Assembly: GCF_000410875.1 (NCBI RefSeq) | Contig: NZ_AROI01000014.1 | Coordinates: forward strand, 1-64,000 | DNA: 64,000 bases | Reading direction: 5' to 3' | Source: Halopseudomonas pelagia CL-AP6 | GTDB taxonomy: Bacteria > Pseudomonadota > Gammaproteobacteria > Pseudomonadales > Pseudomonadaceae | In this document: piece by piece, positions 9,018-18,504 of the stretch | Numbering within the stretch: position 1 is the first letter of the stretch | How the letters are laid out: each line of letters begins with the position of its first letter | Program-made: the position numbers and the translations under genes | The notes under the pieces: generated by a model | Database searches by the model: none | Seen by the model: the letters and a program-made list of their open reading frames with translations, nothing else | What the model was told of the DNA's origin: nothing

Positions 9018-9224
9018 ATGATGTGCCCCGACGCCAAAGTCGAAAAAGTCTACCTCTACCCCAAGCCGGTGGATTTCCGAAAGTCCATCGACGGCCTGGC
9101 CGCCCTGGTCGAGCTGGATATCAAGGTGGCGGTGTTTGACCCGGTGCTGTTCGTCTTCCTCAACCGCGCGCGCAACCGGGTGAAGATTTTGTATTGGGAG
9201 CGCAACGGCTTCTGCCTGTGGCTC
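9018..9224 (+). pseudogene. tnpB: IS66 TnpB, N-terminal fragment in the opposite orientation
   Basis: The plus strand codes MMCPDAKVEKVYLYPKPVDFRKSIDGL onward to [13 protein letters not shown], the first 69 residues of an IS66 TnpB, with its ATG at 9018. It then fuses abruptly to IS1595 sequence. The last 12 residues are also encoded by the minus-strand fragment, but with different synonymous codons. The two pieces therefore come from two IS66 copies and not from one inverted gene. Confidence 0.85.
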
Positions 9225-9610
9225 ATACCGCAGACTTCAAGCTGGAGAAGCTCGATGCAGAGCATGTGCGAGCAGCCTTACTGCCGCTGATCGACCGAGA
9301 GGCCGTACTGTGCAGTGATGGCGCTGCGGGTTACGCCAACTTTGCCCGCACTCAGGGCATTACTCACCATGTCGTTCACTCGCGTCCTGGTGCACGGGTA
9401 CGACAGGGCGCTTTCCACATTCAAAACGTTAATGCCTACCACAGCCGCCTGAAGAGTTGGATGACTCGCTTTCACGGAGTCGCCCCCCGCTACCTCCCGA
9501 ACTATCTGGGCTTGCGTCGCATGCTTGAGCGCTATCAGCTGCGTATTCAGCCGGCTCACTGTATCCAGGAGGCGGTTGGGCGCACCATGCAACACGTGAT
9601 TGGGACATAG
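9224..9610 (+). pseudogene. IS1595-family (ISXO2-like) transposase, C-terminal fragment
   Basis: Residues [32 protein letters not shown] and [20 protein letters not shown] followed by [14 protein letters not shown] match the end of the ISXO2-like catalytic domain. The first roughly two thirds of the protein is absent, replaced at 9224 by the tnpB fragment in another frame. It is therefore a non-functional remnant. Confidence 0.8.
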
Positions 9611-9677
9611 CCAATAAATAACACCACAAAAATGGATGACATTGATTCCAGCTAGAACCATATTACCATTTCAATCT

Positions 9678-11066
9678 CTACCGAACTCCCACCCGCCGGA
9701 GCGCCGCAGGGGTATATCGCGCTGCAGCAGCCTGAGCACCGAAGACGATACTCTGCTCCTCTTCATTCTTAAGACCCATAACTGAATAGCGACCAGAAGA
9801 AATATCGTACAATACCTCTGCAGTATATCCAGGAGCCTGTTTGGAATAGTACTGCTGCATATGCCCTTCACCTACACGCCATAACTGGCCACGATTGTCA
9901 TAGTGATCCACTAACGCCAGCTGCCAGCTGTCTTCATCGAAGTACATGTGGCGAGTGGCGTAAATATGACGTTCGCCCGGTTTAACTTTGGCTACCACTT
10001 CCCAGACCCGATGCAGCTCATAACGGGTCAGATCTTGGTTGATATGTCCGGCCCGGAGAATGTCTTTGTACTCCAGGTTCGGCGAATCCAGCTTGTGGCT
10101 GTTGTAGGGGATGTACATCTCCTTCTTGCCGATTAGTGCCCAGGTATAGCGATTCGGTGCTCCGTTAAACATGTCGTAATTATCCATTGTAGCCAGACCA
10201 TCAGCGGCTGGTGCCGGAGCATCATAAGCAACCTGCGGGGCACGACGAACGCGACGCTGCCCCGCATTGTAAAGCCAGGCCATGCGTGGCTCTTTTACCT
10301 GATCAATGGTCTCGTGCACCAGCAGTACATCACCGGATAACCGCGATGGCGACTTCACCTTCTGGATGAAATAATAGAGTATGTTTTCACCTCTCCCCTT
10401 ACCGAGATCAGGGAGGTACACAGGATAAGAAATTTCATCATCAAACGACACAACATTAAATGCGCCATTTTCCAGAGGCTGCATTCTCGTTATTTGACGT
10501 TTTATATTCCCACCGCGATAACGGGTGGTATGGTTCCACACCACCTCAACACCGTTTTTTGGGATCGGGAAGGCGTAGAAGCGGCTGTCACCAAAACCCT
10601 TGAGGCCGTTGCCACCGTCGATACCTTCGGTATTGAGAGCGCTAGTCTTGGCCGCCGCGTATATTTCGTCCGGCAGCGCCGCGCTACGGTGGGTCGGGTA
10701 CACCGGAATCTTGTAGGTCTCCGGGTAGCGTTTGAACATCGCTAACTGCCCGGCGGACAGCTTGTCCTTGTACTGTTCGGCGTTGGCTGCAGTGATGGTG
10801 AACAGCGGCTGCTCGCTGGCGAAGGGATCGGAGAGGAAGCCTTTGGCGTCTACCGCACCAGCGTTGGTCGGCAGGCCTCCGATCCATTCGGGAATAGTGC
10901 CGTCGGTGTTCCCGGTCTTCTCTGCGCCTATCGGGGTCAAGTTGGTGCCCAACTTATTAGCCTCATCTACAGAAACCTTTGCCACGGAAATATTGGCAAA
11001 GGAAAATCCGAGAAATACAGCAAGCAAACCAAATGAAACATTACCAACAAGCACGTTAACCTCCAT
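9678..11066 (-). CDS. DUF1329-family periplasmic/outer-membrane protein
   Basis: A 462-residue protein with a hydrophobic N-terminal signal segment (about residues 5-25), then SVDEANKLGTNLTPIGAEKTGN and other features of the DUF1329 family. Related genes are common in clusters for hydrocarbon, terpenoid and steroid breakdown; uptake or envelope transport is suspected but unproven. It is the last gene of a leftward set after the hydroxylase (173-base gap). GGAGG lies inside the first codons, so a GTG four codons later (11054) is an alternative start. The region is less GC-rich than its surroundings, suggesting separate acquisition. Confidence 0.75.
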   Translation of the reverse strand: MEVNVLVGNVSFGLLAVFLGFSFANISVAKVSVDEANKLGTNLTPIGAEKTGNTDGTIPEWIGGLPTNAGAVDAKGFLSDPFASEQPLFTITAANAEQYKDKLSAGQLAMFKRYPETYKIPVYPTHRSAALPDEIYAAAKTSALNTEGIDGGNGLKGFGDSRFYAFPIPKNGVEVVWNHTTRYRGGNIKRQITRMQPLENGAFNVVSFDDEISYPVYLPDLGKGRGENILYYFIQKVKSPSRLSGDVLLVHETIDQVKEPRMAWLYNAGQRRVRRAPQVAYDAPAPAADGLATMDNYDMFNGAPNRYTWALIGKKEMYIPYNSHKLDSPNLEYKDILRAGHINQDLTRYELHRVWEVVAKVKPGERHIYATRHMYFDEDSWQLALVDHYDNRGQLWRVGEGHMQQYYSKQAPGYTAEVLYDISSGRYSVMGLKNEEEQSIVFGAQAAAARYTPAALRRVGVR

Positions 11067-11239
11067 TTATTTTTGTTTTGGAATGGATAATAAGCTGTAT
11101 GTTTTTTCGAGAAACCGTCAGGATTAGATGAGCCTCCCGAGCAAGACTAGAAACCATCAACCCTATTTAGCCTCTAGCTCAGACTGGAGAATATAATGAG
11201 ATAGCCCCAAGGGCTTTGAGGCTCATCCATCCCGTTCAA

Positions 11240-12427
11240 CTAAACTGGATATATGGCGCTACTTTTATTTGCTGCCATTAGCTCTTGAACACCGCTACGT
11301 GCATTCGCCTCGCGAGCCAGCACACGCTCTTCAGCACTTGCATAGTCACGATCCCAAGCCAGCACCTTCGGAACCATCAGCTTGTTCCACAGCGGCGGAA
11401 TCATGGTAGCTATGATGGTAGTTAGATAACCACCGACCATCATCGGCGCATCTGGGAACGGCTTGAGGTCTTGATAGGGAACCTCGCCCTGAGCATGGTG
11501 GTGCGAATGGCGGGTCAAATTAAACATAGCCCAAGAGCTGATACGTTTATTGGTATTCCAGGAGTGACGCGGCTGCACAGGAGTGGCTGGGTTGCGCACC
11601 ATGCCGTAGTGCTCCATATAGTTGACAATTTCCAGCAACGCTTTACCCACGAGAGCACAGGCGATAAAGAATAGTGCTGCGTCCACGCCCCCGATGGCAT
11701 AGGCAACAGCGACCAGAAGAACACTCATCAAGTGACCACGAATAACCGCATTGTGCCAACCGAAGCGACTCTGCCCTTTACGCATCAGGCGCTTGCTCTC
11801 GATCGTCCAAGCGCTAATATTGCCCTTGATAGTCGAAACTAGGACATGCCAGTAAACATTACGACCACGCGGGGCAGTAGCCGGATCCTCGGTGGTCGAG
11901 ACATAGCGGTGATGACCGTAGACATGCTCAATCGAAAATACCGTGTCAAAGCTAAAGGCCAGCAACCAACGACCAACTAGCATAGATACAGGGTCCCAAG
12001 TGCGATGAGTTAGCTCATGCGCAGGAATAGTGCCTGTCATGCCGATCATCAACCACGTGAGAGCCCAAGTAGACACGTAATGGCCGACGAAGGTGGCGTC
12101 ACGGGCAGCGATCAGATCGTATCCAGTTAAACGACTTAGAGCCGCACCGAAGCCCAGGAAGTCGCCACTGCTAACACTCCATACCGCCGAGAAGACAATA
12201 AGTGTCAATAACGGCAGAGCCAGCCACAATTGAAAGGTCAGGATGCCGGGGTATTTGAAATTAGGGGTGCTGGTGTCATCCCCGGCAATTGCATCGCCAA
12301 TGACGTAAATGAATACCACGGCTATCAAGCCGATAGTTATCCAAGCACCACCGGCCAAGATAGCTGCAGCAGACAATAAGCCAACCACATGAAATAGAAA
12401 GTACTTCAGGTAATGCAGCGCGTTCAT
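11240..12427 (-). CDS. AlkB/XylM-family membrane diiron hydroxylase
   Basis: A 395-residue integral membrane monooxygenase that would insert oxygen into a hydrocarbon substrate at the inner membrane using electrons from a reductase. The histidine boxes are HELTH (137-141), HVYGHH (168-173), NYMEHYG (269-275) and HSHHH (307-311). Several hydrophobic spans lie before and between them. The boxes resemble both alkane 1-monooxygenase and the xylene/cymene hydroxylases, so the substrate (alkane, alkylaromatic or terpene) is open. The start at 12427 was preferred because a reductase remnant ends 31 bases upstream. The gene looks complete. Confidence 0.8.
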   Translation of the reverse strand: MNALHYLKYFLFHVVGLLSAAAILAGGAWITIGLIAVVFIYVIGDAIAGDDTSTPNFKYPGILTFQLWLALPLLTLIVFSAVWSVSSGDFLGFGAALSRLTGYDLIAARDATFVGHYVSTWALTWLMIGMTGTIPAHELTHRTWDPVSMLVGRWLLAFSFDTVFSIEHVYGHHRYVSTTEDPATAPRGRNVYWHVLVSTIKGNISAWTIESKRLMRKGQSRFGWHNAVIRGHLMSVLLVAVAYAIGGVDAALFFIACALVGKALLEIVNYMEHYGMVRNPATPVQPRHSWNTNKRISSWAMFNLTRHSHHHAQGEVPYQDLKPFPDAPMMVGGYLTTIIATMIPPLWNKLMVPKVLAWDRDYASAEERVLAREANARSGVQELMAANKSSAIYPV

Positions 12428-12458
12428 GGTCGTCTCTCTTGTTATTACTAGAGGAATA

Positions 12459-12947
12459 TCAGGCGGTGGCCGCCAGTGGGTAATGATGGGGTGTGAAGCG
12501 ATCGGCGTAGATGTGATCACAGGGCAGCGCAGAACCGCGTAACATCAAAACCGCGCTATCGATCATTACTGGGGGGCCACATAGGTAGGCGTGAGGACCA
12601 TTCTCCAGAAACTTGGGGATGAGTTCAGTGACCAGCCCCCTGGCACCTTGCCAGTTGGAGTCACTTGTCGCCCCAGAGAGAACCGGTACGAAATGGAACG
12701 AAGCACGCCACTGGGCTGCTAGAGCACTAATTTCATCAAGCGCATAAAGGTCACGTTCTTCGCGAGCACCGAACAGCAAAGTGACAGATCGCTGAGCCCC
12801 TGCGGCAAGAGCCTCTTCGAGGAGAGCCAGGATTGGTGCCAGCCCACTACCTCCTGCCACCAAGAGCAGTGGAGCAGCGCTCGGGCGCAAATAGAAGTCG
12901 CCCTCTGGCCCCACAACCATCGCCCCCTGCCCAAGCAGCGACTGAAG
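12459..12947 (-). pseudogene. oxygenase reductase (electron-transfer component), C-terminal part
   Basis: About 163 codons of the NAD-binding half of a ferredoxin-NAD(P)H-reductase-type flavoprotein. LLVAGGSGLAPILALLEEA, LLFGAREERDLY and YLCGPPVMIDSAV are the family's nucleotide-binding and C-terminal motifs. The N-terminal ferredoxin/FAD half is cut off by the IS5 end at 12948. Its position immediately 5' of the hydroxylase suggests it supplied that enzyme with electrons, as XylA does for XylM. The loss probably also removed the operon promoter. Confidence 0.8.
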
Positions 12948-13012
12948 GGAAACTCTGAAAAAGGCTTCCTGATTTTGGCAAAATACCCGGATTCCACCCG
13001 CCGAGATTTCCG

Positions 13013-13526
13013 ATGAAGCAGATGACCTTTGCCGATGCTGAGTACGCCGGCAAGCGCAAGCAGACCCGCAAGGAGTTGTTCCTGATCGAGATGGATCGGG
13101 TGGTGCCGTGGAAGGGCTTGATTGCCCTGATCGAGCCGCACTACCCAAGGGTGACGGTGGTCGCCCGGAGTATCCGTTGATGGCGATGCTGCGTGTCCAT
13201 CTGATGCAGAACTGGTTCGGCTACAGCGATCCTGCAATGGAGGAGGCGCTGTACGAGACAACCATCCTGCGCCAGTTTGCCGGGCTGAACCTGGAGCGCA
13301 TTCCGGATGAAACCACCATCCTCAACTTCCGCCGGCTGCTGGAGAAACACGAACTGGCCGGAGGTATCCTTGCTGTCATTAATGGCTATCTGGGCGACCG
13401 CGGCCTGTCGCTTCGCCAGGGCACCATCGTCGATGCCACGCTGATCAATGCACCGAGCTCGACCAAGAACAAGGATGGCAAGCGCGATCCGGAAAATGCA
13501 TCAGACCAAGAAAGGCAAACAGTACT
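13013..13526 (+). pseudogene. IS5-family transposase, 5' exon, two frameshifts
   Basis: The protein MKQMTFADAEYAGKRKQTRK to KKGKQY belongs to the IS5 DDE family (LMAMLRVHLMQNWFGYSD; PDETTILNFRRLLE; TIVDATLINAP with the first catalytic Asp). A one-base deletion near 13145 (HYPKGDGGRP needs an extra base) throws it out of frame and into a stop. A one-base insertion near 13494 restores the frame before the intron. Splicing of the intron would therefore not give a working transposase. Confidence 0.85.
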
Positions 13527-14046
13527 GTGTGTCACGAACACAGGTCAAATGACCTGTGATGCTGTAGCGAAGATGGAAGTAGGTCTTCCGAAGTCGGCTT
13601 GCAGGAGCGGGCTTCAAACCACCCGGTGCTGCTGCATCCAAAAGGTGTGGTGGTGAGCGACCGAGGAAAAGTCATCCCCCGAGGATGGCAGGTGAGTATG
13701 GAGAAGATGAGCGAAAGCAAACCGTCCGATGACGCATCGTTATGCCCAAAGGTGCTGTCGAAACTGAGGTTGAGTACTGGCTTCAGGACGAGTCGGGACG
13801 TTACCTGCTTACGGACCCGATGGCAGCCGGTGTATAGGCGGCATGATCTTCATACAGGCTTTGGTACGGAACGTGAGAACCTTGTTCCAGATGCGAAGGA
13901 AAATGACAAATGGCCAACACCATGAGGAAGAATACCGATGCTGGAGCAAGGGGCGGAGCCTCCCGTAGTAGCGATGAAGCCTCTGTAATGGAGGTGGAGC
14001 GAAGGGGCGGCGTTATCCTGCCGACGAGCGCTGCCAACCGCAGGGG

Positions 14047-14712
14047 ATGAACGGCGTGAGCTCGGCGAAACCTTATGACATAGCGAAGCGCACGGTATGG
14101 GAAGCCTACCAACAAGTCAGGGCCAACCGCGGTGCGGCCGGCATCGACGATGAAACCATCGCCGATTTCGAGCGGGACCTGTCCAAGAATCTCTACAAGC
14201 TGTGGAATCGAATGTCGTCGGGGTCGTACTTCCCACCTCCGGTGAAGCAGGTAGAGATTCCCAAGGCATCGGGAGGCACGCGCAAGCTGGGAGTGCCCAC
14301 AGTCGGAGACCGTGTCGCGCAAACCGTGGTCAAGCTTCTCATCGAGCCGGAGCTGGACTCGATCTTCCATTCGGACTCTTATGGGTACCGGCCGGGACGA
14401 TCAGCGAAGCAGGCAGTGGCGATCACGCGTGAGCGCTGCTGGCGATACGACTGGGTGGTGGAGTTTGATATCAAGGCAGCCTTCGATCACATCGATCATG
14501 GGTTGCTGATGAAGGCGGTGCGCGCGCACATCAAGGAGGACTGGATTCTTCTGTACATCGAGCGGTGGCTGGTTGCGCCGTTCGAAACGGAGGACGGCGT
14601 GCGCGTCCCACGCGAACGCGGCACCCCGCAAGGCGGAGTGATCAGTCCCCTCCTGATGAACCTGTTCATGCACTATGCCTTCGACACCTGGATGCAACGT
14701 ACCAGCCCTAAC
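14047..14712 (+). pseudogene. ltrA: group II intron reverse transcriptase/maturase, N-terminal part
   Basis: 222 codons: KPYDIAKRTVWEAYQQVRANRG (N-terminal RT0 region), LGVPTVGDRVAQTVVK, YGYRPGRSAKQA, FDIKAAFDHIDHG (first catalytic Asp) and GTPQGGVISPLL. The codon AAC at 14710 is the last of the gene. An IS91-like element follows, and the reading frame resumes at 17123-17126 with the codons for CPYARYADD. The break falls just before the catalytic YADD. Confidence 0.9.
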
Positions 14713-14994
14713 GAATAAGGATAGGTCGCGCGAAGCCGCGACCTGATCCGTTTGTTGGACAAGCCCGGTCCCTGGGTGGCCGGGTGCCCCCATAGAAAAT
14801 ATCTCTTCCGGAAATAGGCCGGGGCGGTTGCCCGGCATGGCGTCGGCGCCCGTGGAGAACGCCACGGGCAGGTTATCGTTGCGGTTTTCGCCTGTTCATG
14901 GCGGCGCCGGCCCGGCAAGGCTCCAGGTCAAGGTGCAAGGGCTCCTCGGCTTGCGGGCGCCGACTTCCCGTGACTCGCCGCAGGGGGCTTTCGC

Positions 14995-16110
14995 TCACAT
15001 GGCCGGTACCTCGGCGGTGCTGGTGGCAGTGGTAATCGGCGGCGGTGCGGCGGGTGGCCGAATCCGCGTCCTGATGACCGTCATGGCCGCGTTGCAGCAC
15101 GGGCAGCGCATCGCCGGCCGTGGCCGCAGCGGCACCGCTGGGGGTGCGGCGCGTTTCAGTAGCACGCGCAGCAAGGCAATCAACTGCCGCCGGTTCGGGT
15201 GCAGGAACCCATAGTTCCTGGCCCGGCGAAAGCCTTTCGGCAACACGTGCTGCAACACCAGCCATAGGAACTGCGCGCCGGGAACCGTGCGGCGTTCGAG
15301 CTTGCCGGTCTTTGCGTCGCGATAGCGAAAGCTCACCTGACCATTGGCGCAGGTGACGATGTCCTGCTCGCGGATGACGCCGCGGTAGAGATAGCGGCCG
15401 AGATAGACGAGCGCCTTCTCACCGCTGCCGACCGCCTTGCAATCGACCACCCAGGCGCCCGGATGACGCGGCGGCAGCGCCAGCCCGGCCGTCTCTATGG
15501 CGGCGAGCATCTTGCCCCGGAAGACCTTCGCCAGGGCCTTGTGGTTGAACAGATAGCCTTTGCCGGTCTTGCCGCGGCGCCGGGTGCGCCAGCGCTGGTG
15601 CTGCGCATCGACGGCGGCCGCCGGCATCACCAGATGGACGTGCGGGTGGTAGTCGAGCCGGCGCGTGTGGGTATGCAGTACGGCGATCGCGCCGGGCGTG
15701 CCCTGCAGTTGCCGGTCGTTTTCGCTGAAGGTCCGCACGGTCTGCCAGGCGCAGCGGATCAACAGATCGTAGAGCACCTCCGGATGCGCCCTGGCCAGTC
15801 CGCGGAATTCGGCGGGCAAGGTGAAGGTCAGCAGGAAGTAGCTGGCCGGCACCTGGCGCTGCAACTGCCGGTCCAGCCATTGCTGGCTCTCGTGATGCTG
15901 GCAATGCGGGCAGTGGCGGTGGCCGCAGGAATGAGGCACCAGGCTTTGGTGTGCGCATTGCGTGCACTGCAGCTGCATCTTGGCCGCGGCCTGGGTGCGG
16001 CACTGGCGGATCGCGGCGAGCGCCCGTAGCTGCTCCGGCCTGAGTCGGTCGCGGTAGTGCGCCAGGAAATCCTCCTCGAAGGTGTCGATGAGCTGGGCGA
16101 GACGGATCAT
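14995..16110 (-). CDS. IS91-family rolling-circle transposase
   Basis: A 371-residue protein. The N-terminal zinc-binding region is C-x2-C with [17 protein letters not shown]; the catalytic core follows with [12 protein letters not shown], a histidine motif ([19 protein letters not shown], HxH metal site) and [12 protein letters not shown] with the nucleophile tyrosines. The C-terminus has a second CxxC (RCPCCNAAM). The start at 16110 is chosen because it overlaps the recombinase stop by ATGA; a longer reading from 16125 is possible. It nicks and transfers single-stranded DNA during IS91-type transposition. It looks intact. Confidence 0.88.
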   Translation of the reverse strand: MIRLAQLIDTFEEDFLAHYRDRLRPEQLRALAAIRQCRTQAAAKMQLQCTQCAHQSLVPHSCGHRHCPHCQHHESQQWLDRQLQRQVPASYFLLTFTLPAEFRGLARAHPEVLYDLLIRCAWQTVRTFSENDRQLQGTPGAIAVLHTHTRRLDYHPHVHLVMPAAAVDAQHQRWRTRRRGKTGKGYLFNHKALAKVFRGKMLAAIETAGLALPPRHPGAWVVDCKAVGSGEKALVYLGRYLYRGVIREQDIVTCANGQVSFRYRDAKTGKLERRTVPGAQFLWLVLQHVLPKGFRRARNYGFLHPNRRQLIALLRVLLKRAAPPAVPLRPRPAMRCPCCNAAMTVIRTRIRPPAAPPPITTATSTAEVPAM

Positions 16111-17017
16111 TTGACCGTCCCCCACGCGAGGGAGAAGCCATCCATCAGGCCGTTGATTCGCTCCAGGGCATGATGCTGGGTCTGGTCGGTCAGGTGGGTG
16201 TAGCGGGCGGTGGTGAGGATCGAGTGGTGGCCGAGGAATTTCTGCACCTCGATCAGATCGACGCCGGCCTCGATCAGGTGGGTGGCATAAGCATGCCGCA
16301 AGCTGTGGGGCGTGATCTTTTTTTTAGCCCGCAGGCGGCGACCACCTTGCGCAAGGCGCCCTGCACGCCGGCCCGATCGAGCGGGCTCACCGCGCGCGCG
16401 GCGTGCTCGAGGCCGCCATGGCGACTGGGGAAGAGCAGCACCGGGTTGCGATGCACTTGCCAGAAACCGCGCAGGTGCCGATGCGTGGCCTGCGGCAAGG
16501 GCACGAAACGATCCTTGTTGCCCTTGGCGTCGCGGACATGCACGCGACCACGCGCCGCATCGATATCGCCGACCTGCAACCGCAGCCCTTCGCCCAGGCG
16601 CAGCCCGAGGCTGTAGAGCGTGAAGAAGAACACCCGGTAGCTGAGCACGCGCGTCGCGGCAATGATCCGCTGGGTCTCTTCGACGCTGACGATGTCGGGC
16701 AGGCGTTGGCTTCTCGGCGCTTTGATCAGCCCCGGCGCCACCCAGGGCTGGCGCAGAACGTGCGCGTAGTAGAACTTCAAGCCGTACAGATCGAGCTTGA
16801 CGGTGCTCCACGAGTGGGTTTCCACCAGCTCGGCGAAGTAGTCCGTCACTTGCTGCTCGGAAAGACTGTCGATCCGACCGTCGAAATACGCGCCGATCCG
16901 ACGAATCGCCCGCGCATACGCGTCGATCGTCTTCGGCTGCAAACCCTTGAGTTTGAGCTGCTGCAGATGCAACCTGTAGCCGTGCTCGAAATCTCTTCCC
17001 TTCGCTGCATTCAACAT
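16107..17017 (-). CDS. IS91-associated tyrosine recombinase, read through a -1 frameshift
   Basis: Starts at 17017 after a strong AGGAGGT with 7-base spacing. Frame one gives [20 protein letters not shown] to VVAACGLKK and contains the first catalytic Arg (LGLRLGEGL). After a run of eight A residues (plus-strand T run at 16318-16325) the frame must shift by -1 to give [20 protein letters not shown] and ARYTHL, the remaining catalytic residues. The product would be about 303 residues, normal for the family. The shift may be programmed or a mutation. It overlaps the transposase start by 4 bases. Confidence 0.8.
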
Positions 17018-17122
17018 ACAATGACCTCCTGGTTCGTCATGGAAAGCCCCTCTTGCGAGGCAGGAGATCAAATTGTGGACCCGGATCGTCGAGGCGGACT
17101 CCTCCGCGTAGCGGCTTCGTCC

Positions 17123-17728
17123 AACTGCCCGTATGCCCGCTACGCCGATGATGCGGTGGTGCATTGCCGCAGCCAGAAGCAAGCGGAGTACGTGATGCGC
17201 TCCATCGCTTCACGGCTGGCTGTCTGTGGCTTGACGATGCACCCAGAGAAATCGAAGGTCGTGTACTGCAAGGACAGTAACCGTCGCGCAGACTATCCGC
17301 ATGTGAGCTTTACCTTCCTCGGCTTCACCTTTAGGCCGAGGAAGGCACTCAGCAAACAAGACCGGCTCTTCACGAGCTTCCTTCCGGGAGCCAGTGCGGA
17401 TGCCTTGAAGCGGATGCGGCAAGCGGTGCGCAGGTGGCGACTCAATCGCCAAACCCACGTGACGCTGGCCGACGTGGCTCGGCTCTACAATCCGGTGATA
17501 CAGGGGTGGTGGCAATACTATGGCGCGTTCTATCGGACAGCCATGCTTGGCATCTTCCAGCACATTGACCGCGCACTTGAACGCTGGGGTCGACGAAAGT
17601 ACAAGGCCCTTCACAGGCGCAAGCGGCGCATTAGCCAATGGCTGGACAAGATGCGGACGGTGGCACCCCGGCTGTTCCATCACTGGCGAGTGGCCGGCCA
17701 GCAAGGTTGGATAACGGGAGCCGTATGA
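17123..17728 (+). pseudogene. ltrA: group II intron reverse transcriptase/maturase, C-terminal part
   Basis: Continues the RT at CPYARYADDAVVHC (catalytic YADD), then LGFTFRPRKALSK, the maturase X domain and the WGRRKYKALHRRKRRISQWLDKM tail, and stops at 17728. No endonuclease domain is apparent. It lacks a start of its own; the N-terminal part is at 14047-14712 beyond the IS91-like element. Confidence 0.9.
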
Positions 17729-17751
17729 CGCGAGAGTGTCACGTACGGTTC
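17718..17751 (+). ncRNA. group II intron domain V
   Basis: The hairpin GAGCCGTATGACGC-GAGA-GTGTCACGTACGGTTC has the AGC-containing lower stem, two-base bulge region and GNRA-type loop of the catalytic domain V. It overlaps the RT stop. A domain VI-like stem with a likely branch A follows, up to about 17790. Confidence 0.85.
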
Positions 17752-17790
17752 TGCGAGCGGCTGCGGGGGCAGTTCCCGCGGCCGACTCAC

Positions 17791-18258
17791 CACTTCGGCG
17801 CGAAAGCGCATATTGGTGTCGACGATGAGTCTGGATTGGTGCACAGCGTGGTGGGCACGGCGGCCAACGTGGCGGACGTCACTCAAGTCGACAAGCTGCT
17901 GCACGGCGAGGAGAACGTGGTCTGCGCCGATGCCGGTTATACCGGTGTCGAAAAGCGCTCCGAGCATGAGGGCGGCGCAGTGATCTGGCAGGTGGCGGCA
18001 CGCCGCAGTACCTACAAGAAACTCGACAAGCGCAGCACGCTATACAAAGTCAAACGCAAGATCGAGAAGTCCAAAGCCCAGGTTCGCGCTAAGGTCGAGC
18101 ACCCGTTTCGGGTAATCAAGCGGCAGTTTGGTCATGTGAAGACGCGGTTCCGTGGTCTGGCAAAGAACACGGCGCAGTTGGTGACGCTGTTCGCCCTTTC
18201 GAACCTGTGGATGGCGCGCAAACATTTACTGACCAATGCAGGAGAGGTACGCCCGTAA
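17791..18258 (+). pseudogene. IS5-family transposase, 3' exon
   Basis: Residues HFGAKAHIGVDDESGLVHSV, VVCADAGYTGVEKR (second catalytic Asp), VRAKVEHPFRVIKRQFG (catalytic Glu) and LSNLWMARKHLL form the normal C-terminal half. This exon is free of frameshifts. It is joined to the 5' exon only through removal of the group II intron, and that exon is itself frameshifted. Confidence 0.88.
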
Positions 18259-18407
18259 TATGGGCAATAGCTGCCGCGAGGTGCGTGCGGCGGCTAAAAA
18301 TACAAAAATAAGCGGGTGATCTGATCGTTTTTCCGCTTTCAAAATCAGCGGAAGCTGAAGTCAGCCAGAAATGCATGGCTACTTCAGAGGATCCCTAGGC
18401 CCCCTAA

Positions 18408-18441
18408 GAACCGTACGTGCGACTTTCACCGCACACGGCTC
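18408..18441 (-). ncRNA. group II intron domain V fossil (first)
   Basis: The minus strand reads GAGCCGTGTGCGG-TGAAAG-TCGCACGTACGGTTC, a typical domain V. Neither an RT nor 5' domains accompany it. It directly adjoins the IS5 right end (18394), so it is the truncated 3' end of a third intron. The surrounding 18259-18685 contains no gene. Confidence 0.75.
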
Positions 18442-18504
18442 AAGCCGTTGTAAGCCCGATCAAGAGCCGATCTCCTTCTGGGTACAGATGGATCGGTCGC
18501 GGTA

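Larger units (their letters stand above)
14713..17125 (-). mobile_element. IS91-like element with tyrosine recombinase and Y2-type transposase
   Basis: The element interrupts the RT reading frame between RTSPN and CPYARYADD. Its ends are therefore fixed to within 3 bases (AAC is shared at both edges). It carries a site-specific recombinase gene overlapping an IS91-family transposase. Next to the left edge is a hairpin, GGTCGCG-CGAAGC-CGCGACC (14724-14743), and near the right edge GCGGA-CTCC-TCCGC (17094-17107). Such hairpins fit the rolling-circle termini of this family. No target duplication is seen, also as expected. Confidence 0.82.
13527..17790 (+). mobile_element. group II intron inside the IS5 transposase
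   Basis: It starts GTGTGTCACGAAC (GUGYG rule) directly after the transposase codons for KQY. It ends after a domain V (17718-17751) and a domain VI-like hairpin, with the transposase resuming at CACTTCGG; the 3' edge is uncertain by one base. Positions 13527-14046 hold the structured 5' domains and no gene. The encoded RT starts at 14047 and is split by an IS91-like element. Intron and transposase are in the same orientation. Confidence 0.85.
12948..18394 (+). mobile_element. IS5-family element, split by a group II intron
   Basis: The terminal inverted repeats are imperfect: 12948-12963 and 18379-18394 match at 12 of 16 positions (GGA..CTCTGAA..AG). The transposase runs from 13013 to 18258, interrupted by a group II intron at 13527-17790. 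No matching target duplication is visible in the flanks, and group II intron 3' ends lie directly to the right, so the right flank has probably been rearranged after insertion. Confidence 0.75.

Noticed and set aside
8896-9224. A simple inversion of one tnpB gene
   Set aside because: The shared stretch uses different synonymous codons on the two strands, so two IS66 copies are involved.
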